Shown one piece after another: positions 1 through 5,062 of a stretch of DNA of 64,000 nucleotides. The first letter of the stretch is position 1; every line of letters begins with the position of its first letter. Position numbers and translations under genes: made by a program. This stretch comes from Clostridia bacterium (GTDB taxonomy: Bacteria; Bacillota; Clostridia; Christensenellales; Borkfalkiaceae): contig WSNM01000003.1 of NCBI GenBank assembly GCA_013316055.1, positions 1-64,000 on the forward strand. Direction: 5' to 3'. The notes below the pieces were generated by a model that did not search any database, had not been told where the DNA came from, and saw only the letters and a program-made list of their open reading frames with translations.

Positions 1-14
1 TCTAGTGATATTAT

Positions 15-48
15 AAAAATAGAGCTATCATATGATAGCTCTATTTTT
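15..48. terminator. Bidirectional hairpin terminator in left flank
   Basis: A perfect 16-bp inverted repeat (arms 15-30 and 33-48) begins with five A and ends with five T, so it can end transcription on either strand. It lies outside the integrated element. The rest of the flank, 49-133, shows no gene. Confidence 0.75.
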
Positions 49-133
49 ATTTGTTGAAGTTTTCATATTCATCCAAATAAACAAATAATCCGAACGTCTT
101 TCTAATAATGAAGAAGTTCGAATTATTACAATG

Positions 134-178
134 TGGCTGGGGTAGCTGGATTTGAACCAACGAATGACGGAGTCAGAG
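134..178. repeat. Attachment site, left copy (45-bp direct repeat)
   Basis: Identical over 45 bp to 11688-11732. It contains the encoded CCA, acceptor 3' strand, T arm and part of the anticodon arm of tRNA-Gln, but the rest of the tRNA is missing here. It is therefore the displaced copy left by integration into the tRNA 3' end. Confidence 0.93.
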
Positions 179-185
179 CGAGCCT

Positions 186-229
186 AAAAGCCGTTTTTAC
201 CCATAAAATCATTATTTTTAGCGGCTTTT
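186..229. terminator. Hairpin just inside left end of the element
   Basis: Arms AAAAGCCG (186-193) and CGGCTTTT (222-229) enclose a 28-nt AT-rich loop. T runs follow on either strand, so it could insulate the element from chromosomal transcription. The long loop makes this uncertain. Confidence 0.4.
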
Positions 230-245
230 TACCGCTATACACAAC

Positions 246-256
246 TTACACGCAAG
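246..256. repeat. Candidate integrase arm-type site, left
   Basis: TTACACGCAAG occurs here 68 bp inside the left end and again at 11590-11600, with TTACACGCAA at 11601-11610, 78-98 bp inside the right end. Short direct repeats flanking both cores are the usual arm-type binding sites for the N-terminal domain of tyrosine integrases. The function is inferred from placement. Confidence 0.6.
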
Positions 257-300
257 TTTGCGCTTTCTTCCTTATCTTGAATAAATGCAAAAAATAAATG

Positions 301-329
301 TTGACAAACAAAAAAAACAATCGTATAAT
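301..329 (+). promoter_or_regulatory. Consensus sigma-A promoter of small RNA
   Basis: TTGACA (301-306), a 17-bp A-rich spacer and TATAAT (324-329) form a perfect consensus. The predicted start is near 336. No ORF with a ribosome site follows; instead a hairpin terminator comes about 95 nt downstream. Confidence 0.85.
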
Positions 330-335
330 AAAAGT

Positions 336-432
336 ACGAGCAAGGCAATAACCGTGTTGAGGTTTACGTGACGGTTAGCCTAAGTTCAAGCAAAATAACT
401 GCCGACTTTGACCGAGGGGCAGTTATTTTTTT
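336..432 (+). ncRNA. Small RNA of about 97 nt, candidate antitoxin RNA
   Basis: The transcript is defined by the perfect promoter at 301-329 and the terminator at 392-429. It can fold a 5' hairpin (AACCGT 351-356 with ACGGTT 371-376). It converges on the 33-aa ORF transcript from the opposite strand and shares that transcript's terminator, giving a complementary 3' overlap of about 40 nt. This is the layout of Bacillota type I toxin-antitoxin loci such as Fst/par and TxpA/RatA. It also shares CGGTTAGCCT (372-381), in sense, with the leader of the peptide mRNA (570-579, opposite strand). The function as an antitoxin is inference. Confidence 0.6.
392..429. terminator. Shared bidirectional terminator of convergent RNAs
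   Basis: A 12-bp perfect stem (392-403 with 418-429) with a 14-nt loop starts with A4 and ends with a run of T. It stops the plus-strand small RNA and the minus-strand peptide mRNA. The last codons and stop of the 33-aa ORF overlap its right arm. Confidence 0.8.
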
Positions 433-524
433 ATGCGTATCGTCACATAATGGTCGGATACGGTAACAGACGAAACGTTTTCACGCCCAAAAATGAGCAA
501 TAATAAAAGTATGTACTCTGTCAT
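423..524 (-). CDS. 33-aa hydrophobic peptide, candidate type I toxin
   Basis: The ATG at 524 follows an AAGGAGG site at about 8 nt, a 5' leader with stable hairpins and a perfect promoter, so expression is well supported despite the small size. The peptide begins MTEYILLLLLIF and ends in a polar, basic segment (VTIRIKK). The hydrophobic stretch is shorter than in Fst or Hol_Tox toxins, so I cannot assign it to a known family. Its convergence with a small RNA sharing the terminator suggests a type I toxin. It might instead be a small membrane-associated phage peptide. Confidence 0.55.
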   Translation of the reverse strand: MTEYILLLLLIFGRENVSSVTVSDHYVTIRIKK

Positions 525-617
525 AAAAATTTAACCTCCTTAGTTTAGTAAAAGCTACATCACGTTTGGAGGCTAACCGCCACAGGTCGCCCTGTCGTAC
601 CTCCCGCCGAAGCGGGA
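525..617 (-). promoter_or_regulatory. Structured 5' leader of the 33-aa peptide mRNA
   Basis: The leader of roughly 90 nt opens at its very 5' end with a perfect hairpin (602-617, TTCG tetraloop as read on the minus strand) and then a second hairpin (582-595, GCGA loop of GNRA type). Stable 5' hairpins that protect the message are typical of type I toxin mRNAs. The strong ribosome site sits at 532-538. Confidence 0.6.
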
Positions 618-622
618 ATTAT

Positions 623-651
623 ATTATACCACCGTGCCGCCGCCCTGTCAA
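623..651 (-). promoter_or_regulatory. Consensus promoter of 33-aa peptide mRNA
   Basis: On the minus strand TTGACA (651-646), 17 bp, TATAAT (628-623). The predicted start at about 616 coincides with the 5' hairpin of the leader. Confidence 0.85.
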
Positions 652-795
652 ACGAAAAAGGTCGAAAGAGCGAGGGGTCAATGAACGTCATCAACGTAAA
701 GATAAAGTCGCAAAGCTTTGATTTACAATGTTTCACAAAACGCCTGAACAGTGCGCCCGCGCTCGGACTTCGTATAACTCAACCTTTATCAGCTT

Positions 796-824
796 AGCCG
801 CCGTTTTCGGCGGCTTTTCTTTTA
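796..824 (+). terminator. Rho-independent terminator, plus strand
   Basis: AGCCGCC (796-802) pairs with GGCGGCT (809-815) and is followed by TTTTCTTTT. No convincing gene precedes it on the plus strand (652-795), so its transcript is unknown. Confidence 0.55.
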
Positions 825-843
825 CGCTCTGCACCGCTTAAAA

Positions 844-877
844 TTCCCCTCGCAGGGGAATATCGCGCCCGCGCGAT
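844..877. other. Two adjacent perfect hairpins next to the iterons
   Basis: TTCCCCT-CGC-AGGGGAA (844-860) is followed directly by ATCGCG-N4-CGCGAT (862-877). There is no T run, so these are not terminators. Adjacent hairpins in non-coding DNA of a filamentous phage are candidates for a single-strand or second-strand origin or a packaging signal; this is inference. The remaining stretch 878-998 is AT-rich with no gene. Confidence 0.4.
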
Positions 878-998
878 TTCAAGGGGTGGCGCATACTCTA
901 AACCGCATAAACAAGCCCATAAACCGCGGCACGGTTTTTCTTTTAATCTTTTCTTTTACGTCAGTAATTATCTACACTTATTATATAATAATATTAGA

Positions 999-1086
999 AG
1001 CCGAAAACTTTACATATACAAACCGATAACTTTATAGCCGCTAACCGAAAATTTGGTATATACTAACCGAAAATACTATACTCAAA
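999..1086. repeat. Four iterons at exact 22-bp spacing, candidate origin
   Basis: The motif AACCGAAAA (variants AGCCGAAAA, AACCGATAA) starts at 999, 1021, 1043 and 1065, an exact 22-bp period or two helical turns. Inverted copies of the core (TTTTCGG) lie at 1095-1102 and 1153-1159, and an A+T-only stretch (977-996) precedes the array. Iterons plus AT-rich DNA beside a winged-helix initiator gene is the layout of iteron-controlled theta origins. Unwinding and Rep binding are inferred. Confidence 0.65.
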
Positions 1087-1166
1087 TTGTATGATTTTCG
1101 GCTTGTATTTTTAGTGCATAGAAAAAACCCCGAAAATTGCTTAAAATCGAGGTTTTCGGATAAAGT

Positions 1167-1192
1167 AAAACCGCCCTCAAAAGGGCGGTTTT
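1167..1192. terminator. Terminator of the prophage minus-strand operon
   Basis: AAAACCGCCCT and AGGGCGGTTTT pair over 11 bp around a CAAA loop. It lies 34 bp beyond the stop of the replication gene and has T runs on both strands, so it ends the long leftward operon and blocks entry from the left. Confidence 0.8.
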
Positions 1193-1225
1193 TTAGGCTT
1201 TGGCAACGACTATAAGCGCAAGCTG

Positions 1226-2419
1226 TTACTTGCGCTTAAACATTCTTGATATAATTAATTCCTTAACTCGTGTACGGCATCGGCAACGTTGCCCCGTATC
1301 CGTATAGCCCGTATCTCGGCAACGTTGGCATAAATACTGCGGCTCGGATATTTCCGCTTCGGATATGCCGAGTTCTGCAAGCCGCTTTAAATAACGTGCT
1401 TGCGCTATGTTCCAAAGCTCTTGCGCTTCCTGTACGTTCTCGCCGTTCTCCTGGGCAGTAAACGTTTCGCTTATTGCCTCGTCAAGCTCGGTTTTTGCGG
1501 TGGTAAGTTCTTCGTCATTAAACGCGAGCTCACGCTCGGCGGCGGTTCTTGCTTCGGCTTCTGCGTGGAGCTCTGCATATACCTTTTCAATGGCTTCTTC
1601 TGTTATCTCGATTTCGTCGGAATTATAAATAAAATCTACTTTCTCCGGCTCGTACGTTGAACGCAATTCAACCGCTAAAACTTCATACGGCACAACAAAA
1701 ATACTTTTCGTATTCCCTGGAACGCCGCGTTCCTGCGTTATTTTATAAACGGGATTGCCTTTCTCGTCCTTGTATCGAAGACGTTTGTTACGGTAAAGTA
1801 ATTTTGCCTGCAATATCGGTGTTATTGCATACGATACGGTTGACTTCGGAAGATTCAAAAGCGTTGCAAGCCCTTGCTCCGAACTGTAAAAATAATTTAT
1901 CGGCTCGCGGCTTTTAAAGTCGTAATTGATATATTCGCCGTTCTCGTCGGTTTCCAGGTAGTGCGCTTTAATGCGTTCAAGTATCATAACCGACGTTGCG
2001 GGAAGCTTCTTACGCTTGCCGTCTATATCAAATTTTTTTGCGTGCAGATAGTTTTCAAGCGTAATATAATTGCCGCTTACCTTAGGAATTATTTTGTATT
2101 TATTCTTGCCTGTTTCGGCAATAAGATTATCTAACAGCCTCAACTGTGTTAAGTTCTTTTTTGCCGTTACCCAAGTAAGCCCGCAAGCTCTTGCAATGTC
2201 TGCAACGGGCAACTTAACGTGCAAGCCGAAGTTCTTACGTACAGTCCAAATATACGCTAAAATTTTGATTTTAGCGCGAGCAAGCGGTTTGCCGAACTTG
2301 TCGGCAAACGGATTAAATTTCCCGTTTTTGGCTTTGCCCAGGAACTGCACAGGGCACAACGAAAACTCCGTCGCTTCGGGAAGCTCGATATTAAGTTTTT
2401 TTGTTGCTATGTCCTGCAT
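1226..2419 (-). CDS. Replication initiator-like protein, double winged helix with C-terminal Cys motif
   Basis: A 397-aa protein at the end of the prophage operon. Residues about 45-120 and 135-245 each look like a winged-helix domain (one includes the HTH-like stretch VADIARACGLTWVTAKKNL). Residues 255-350 are acidic and helical. The C-terminus carries Cys364, 367, 379 and 381 in a C-x2-C-DTGY-C-x-C motif resembling the zinc knuckle of DnaC/DnaI-type helicase loaders. No HUH endonuclease motif is visible, so rolling-circle nicking is not supported. The 22-bp iterons just downstream suggest it is an iteron-binding Rep. An AAGGA site lies 9 nt before the ATG. The alternative is a DnaD-like or regulatory DNA-binding protein. 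Confidence 0.65.
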   Translation of the reverse strand: MQDIATKKLNIELPEATEFSLCPVQFLGKAKNGKFNPFADKFGKPLARAKIKILAYIWTVRKNFGLHVKLPVADIARACGLTWVTAKKNLTQLRLLDNLIAETGKNKYKIIPKVSGNYITLENYLHAKKFDIDGKRKKLPATSVMILERIKAHYLETDENGEYINYDFKSREPINYFYSSEQGLATLLNLPKSTVSYAITPILQAKLLYRNKRLRYKDEKGNPVYKITQERGVPGNTKSIFVVPYEVLAVELRSTYEPEKVDFIYNSDEIEITEEAIEKVYAELHAEAEARTAAERELAFNDEELTTAKTELDEAISETFTAQENGENVQEAQELWNIAQARYLKRLAELGISEAEISEPQYLCQRCRDTGYTDTGQRCRCRTRVKELIISRMFKRK

Positions 2420-2507
2420 TGCGGTTCCTTGTTTTTGTTAGATATTTTCAAAAATTAACTTGCCGGCACTGTGCATGCGCGGCGTATGCGCTTGTTTTTT
2501 TGTGAAT

Positions 2508-2729
2508 TTATATCAGTTTTAACTGCTCCCAACCGTTGGGAAGTTGCGGCGGGTCGTCGTTCTTGTCTGCGGCTTTGCCGCGGCGGTGGTTTGGAGCGCA
2601 GAGGGGACAATAGCATTTTGTATAAGTCTTACTAATCGCCCAACTTGCGGCGCGGGCTTGACGGTAACCTCTGAACTCGGTTTCACGCCCGCAATCGTCA
2701 CAGACATAGTTTTTAATAGTCGTTAGCAT
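2508..2729 (-). CDS. Small zinc-finger protein (73 aa)
   Basis: I chose the ATG at 2729 because AAGGAG lies 8 nt upstream; the longer reading frame would run through the tandem repeats. It has a CxxC pair near residues 10-13 and a second CxxC at about 41-44, so one zinc ribbon is likely. The family is not recognised. The position between two other DNA-associated genes suggests a nucleic-acid role in replication or ssDNA handling, which is inference only. Confidence 0.7.
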   Translation of the reverse strand: MLTTIKNYVCDDCGRETEFRGYRQARAASWAISKTYTKCYCPLCAPNHRRGKAADKNDDPPQLPNGWEQLKLI

Positions 2730-2760
2730 TGCTTTTTGCTCCTTTTGTATTCGATTTAAG

Positions 2761-2850
2761 TAGTCCGTGGCCGTACCACTTATGCCGGCACGGTGTAGTC
2801 CGTGGCCGTACCACTTATGCCGGTACGGTGTAGTTCGTGGCCGTACTACT
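2761..2850. repeat. 35-bp tandem repeat, 2.6 copies, hairpin-forming
   Basis: Copies at 2761-2795 and 2796-2830 differ by one base; a third partial copy runs 2831-2850. Each full unit can fold a 7-bp stem (CCGTGCC with GGTACGG on the minus strand) around a 9-nt loop. The array lies between two small zinc-finger genes and overlaps the stop codon of the upstream one. Spacer-free tandem copies rule out a CRISPR array. Possible roles are protein-binding sites, RNA processing or an origin component. Confidence 0.75.
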
Positions 2851-3091
2851 CCGCAACGTCGCGGTTTTTCTTCTCTTGCTTGTATGCGGCTATATATTGA
2901 TAATGGTCGTCCCAATCACGAGAGCGGCACTCCGCGCATTTAACACTTCGGTCTTTGCCAAACTTCCAACCAATCGAGCGAACAGCCGCCGCGCCGTTGT
3001 AAATTTCGTCGCTTGGTGCGACTTCCTGACTTTTCCCGCATTTGTCGCAAGTGCACACCCAAACTTTTATAACTTTGCTTAAAACTGCCAT
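2846..3091 (-). CDS. Small zinc-ribbon protein (81 aa)
   Basis: Two Cys pairs, CDKCGKS near residue 15 and CAECRS near residue 53, form a probable zinc ribbon, followed by a charged helix. It is the first gene after the hairpin-rich gap 3092-3406 and heads a three-gene group ending in the initiator-like gene. I do not recognise the family. It may bind nucleic acid, as does the small ssDNA-binding pV protein of filamentous phages, but no sequence evidence shows this. Confidence 0.65.
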   Translation of the reverse strand: MAVLSKVIKVWVCTCDKCGKSQEVAPSDEIYNGAAAVRSIGWKFGKDRSVKCAECRSRDWDDHYQYIAAYKQEKKNRDVAE

Positions 3092-3406
3092 AATTTACCC
3101 CTTGATTTTAAATTTTTTCGCTCTCACGGGCTAAAAACGCCGATTTCGGGCGCGTTTTTTCTTTGTTTCTCACGGTTTTTGCGGTAAGCCCGATTTTAAG
3201 CAGATTTTCGGCGTTTCTACGGCTTACATTGCGCGACCAAGCTTTTTTAATGCGGCAGGGCTTCGCCCTGACCCCATATTTATATACGGCGTTACCGAAA
3301 CCCGAAACCGTCAACATAATTAACCGCGTAAGGTCAGCGAGCTGACCACCCGCCACGGTTAATTATGTTGTCTTTCTCTTTGTTCATTTCGGGTTTCGTA
3401 AACAGC
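3092..3406. other. Hairpin-rich intergenic region, candidate packaging signal
   Basis: This 315-bp gap has no convincing gene. It holds a 6-bp hairpin at 3256-3270 (CAGGGC-TTC-GCCCTG) and a large structure at 3312-3370: 15-bp perfect outer arms (3312-3326 with 3356-3370) enclosing a perfect 7-bp inner stem (3332-3338 with 3341-3347). No T run follows on either strand, so it is not a terminator. In filamentous phages the intergenic region carries the hairpin packaging signal and origins; the same role is proposed here by inference. Confidence 0.55.
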
Positions 3407-3976
3407 CTATTTTTTAGCTATTAGTGGTGTATTGGGCGCGGTGTCCTGCGTTTGCGGTTTCCCTTTGTCGATTTCTTGCCCGTCTGTGGGCTTCTGCGGC
3501 TTTGTTTTGCCTTTCGGCTTGTTGTCCGTTGCTGTCGGCTCTTGCCCGTCCTGGGCGTTCTCTGCTTGCTGTGTCGGTGCTTGCGATTCGCCTGTCGGGG
3601 TTGCGTTCTCGGTTGCTTCTTCGAGCGCGGCTTCCAGACGTTCGATTGCCGTTGTTCGCTTATTGAAATCACTTTCAATTTGGGCTTCACGTTCTCGGCG
3701 TATCAGTTTTGCGATAAAATTGATTTTAAGCCAAAACATACCACAACGGCGGGGGAGTAGATATTCCCTCTGAACGTCCAAATCATAATCATTGCCCGCG
3801 TTTTCAAGTTCAATTTTCTTTATAAGCCGTTCGTGTTCTTCGTGATAAAGTTTGAATAAATCTTCTTCCATACGGTCGCGTTGTTTCTTTGATAATTTGT
3901 CTTTATACTTATCAAATTGCGCCCATTTTTCAAAGAAACTTTCTTGTAGTTCGCCTAATTCCTTAATTGCGTTCAT
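3407..3976 (-). CDS. Prophage protein, helical with Pro/Gln/Lys-rich tail (189 aa)
   Basis: The start overlaps the stop of the Zot-like gene by 4 bp, so the two are translationally coupled. Residues 1-120 are charged and strongly helical (likely coiled coil); residues 125-189 are low-complexity, rich in Thr, Gln, Pro, Lys and Glu. No signal peptide or transmembrane segment is visible. It may be a cytoplasmic partner of the ATPase, for instance in virion assembly, but no family is recognised. Confidence 0.75.
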   Translation of the reverse strand: MNAIKELGELQESFFEKWAQFDKYKDKLSKKQRDRMEEDLFKLYHEEHERLIKKIELENAGNDYDLDVQREYLLPRRCGMFWLKINFIAKLIRREREAQIESDFNKRTTAIERLEAALEEATENATPTGESQAPTQQAENAQDGQEPTATDNKPKGKTKPQKPTDGQEIDKGKPQTQDTAPNTPLIAKK

Positions 3977-4803
3977 TGTTTCTTTTCCTTATTTTCTTTC
4001 GGTTTGCCCCGGTAAATTTCGGGTTCGCTGATTTTATAAAATGCCGCTGTTGCTTCGTCAAGGTCTTGTGATGCCGTGCGGCTCTTATATTCTAAGTAAC
4101 TGAATTTGCCGTTTTCGGGCGGGAAAAATTCTTCATAGAAACTGAAACTGTTGAAACATTCAAAAATATTTCCGTTATGCGTATATGTTTTTGTTATGTA
4201 AGTCTGGGCGTTACTGCTTAAATACTGCTCGTATTCTATCCAGGAGCCGAACTCGCGGTAAGTCCAAACGGTTTTGAATATACGACCGTTTTCGTCAGTA
4301 ATATTCTGGTGCGACTGTATCTCGATAAAACGGCGGCAAAGTTCTTTGATATTTAAATCAACGAGCATTGCGCGCTGTATGTCAAGATAAATATCTATAC
4401 CATAATGACGGTGCATTTCAAAAAAGCGGCTAACGTGGTCTGGCAGGGCTTTTTTTCGGCTGTCATAGTAGCGTTGGACTTCTGACAGAAAAATTTTACT
4501 GCCTGGCGGTACAAATTGCGTTTGCATTTTGTCATTTGGGAGCCCTAAATAGAAACCGTTTATAAAATACGGTTTGTAATATTCTTCATAGCCGACTAAA
4601 AATTCGATGTCAAAATCAGCATAAATGGGGGGCTTTTGGGGAATTTCAAGCGGGTTTAAACGCTTTTCGTTTGCCGCTTCGATTTTTGCCGCTGTTTCTT
4701 CTTGCAACGTTTCGCCTTGCGTTCTGTAAATTTCGCAAAGCAAAGCCGCGGCAAGCGAAGTTTTGCCCGAACCTGGCGCGCCTGCAATTATCGTAATAGC
4801 CAT
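3973..4803 (-). CDS. Zot/pI-like morphogenesis ATPase
   Basis: The N-terminus carries Walker A GAPGSGKT (residues 8-15); the strand GSKIFLSEVQ (101-110) is the Walker B equivalent, where the usual Asp is Ser and Glu108 is kept. The following SRFFEMHRHYGIDIYLDIQR is typical of the Zot domain. In filamentous phages pI/Zot drives assembly and extrusion of the virion through the inner membrane; despite the name it is not evidence of a toxin. Classical pI proteins have a transmembrane segment after the ATPase; this 276-aa protein has none visible, so anchoring may come from the 84-aa partner just upstream (3 bp gap). Confidence 0.85.
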   Translation of the reverse strand: MAITIIAGAPGSGKTSLAAALLCEIYRTQGETLQEETAAKIEAANEKRLNPLEIPQKPPIYADFDIEFLVGYEEYYKPYFINGFYLGLPNDKMQTQFVPPGSKIFLSEVQRYYDSRKKALPDHVSRFFEMHRHYGIDIYLDIQRAMLVDLNIKELCRRFIEIQSHQNITDENGRIFKTVWTYREFGSWIEYEQYLSSNAQTYITKTYTHNGNIFECFNSFSFYEEFFPPENGKFSYLEYKSRTASQDLDEATAAFYKISEPEIYRGKPKENKEKKQ

Positions 4804-4806
4804 AAT

Positions 4807-5061
4807 TTACCGCTTCGGTAGTTTCGTCTTCGGAAGTTTCGGAAGATTTCCGCCGCTCCTACCCGCGCGGCGGCATAGAATGATTATGCAACGTGCAAAA
4901 TCAATCAAGCCCGCAAGCACTATTGCGCCCGCCATAATGTAAAAAAATATGTGCCACTTACTGAAATTAAAATAGTCTAATCTTGTGATAGTCTGTAAAA
5001 CCCACCCCGCGAACGCACTTGCGCCCGCTAATACAAATGACATCATTAAATTGAAAAACAT
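4807..5061 (-). CDS. Small two-TM protein, pVI-like minor coat candidate
   Basis: The ATG at 5061 lies one base after the stop of the 735-aa gene with an AGAGG site inside that gene, indicating translational coupling; a longer frame to 5265 would overlap by 200 bp and is rejected. The 84-aa product has hydrophobic segments at about 3-27 and 35-60 and a basic tail (KLPKTKLPKR). Its place between the large anchored protein and the Zot ATPase is that of gene VI in filamentous phages. The sequence itself is too short to prove homology. Confidence 0.75.
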   Translation of the reverse strand: MFFNLMMSFVLAGASAFAGWVLQTITRLDYFNFSKWHIFFYIMAGAIVLAGLIDFARCIIILCRRAGRSGGNLPKLPKTKLPKR

Positions 5062-5062
5062 T

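Noticed and set aside
681..797. 38-aa plus-strand ORF between the small-RNA locus and the hairpins
   Set aside because: Weak ribosome site, no promoter, ordinary composition; could be chance. Its only support is the terminator overlapping its stop.
999..1086. CRISPR array
   Set aside because: The 22-bp period includes the repeat itself and there are no distinct spacers or cas genes; iterons fit better. The same applies to the tandem repeat at 2761-2850.
2508..2915. Longer 135-aa version of the zinc-finger gene
   Set aside because: It reads through the 35-bp tandem repeats and overlaps the upstream gene; the internal ATG at 2729 has a good ribosome site.
3108..3356. 82-aa minus-strand ORF in the hairpin-rich gap
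   Set aside because: No ribosome site; it would encode the large inverted repeat, and the product lacks domain character or a coat-like helix.
3973..4803. Zonula occludens toxin
   Set aside because: Only the ATPase domain shared with phage pI proteins is present; there is no evidence for a host-acting toxin.
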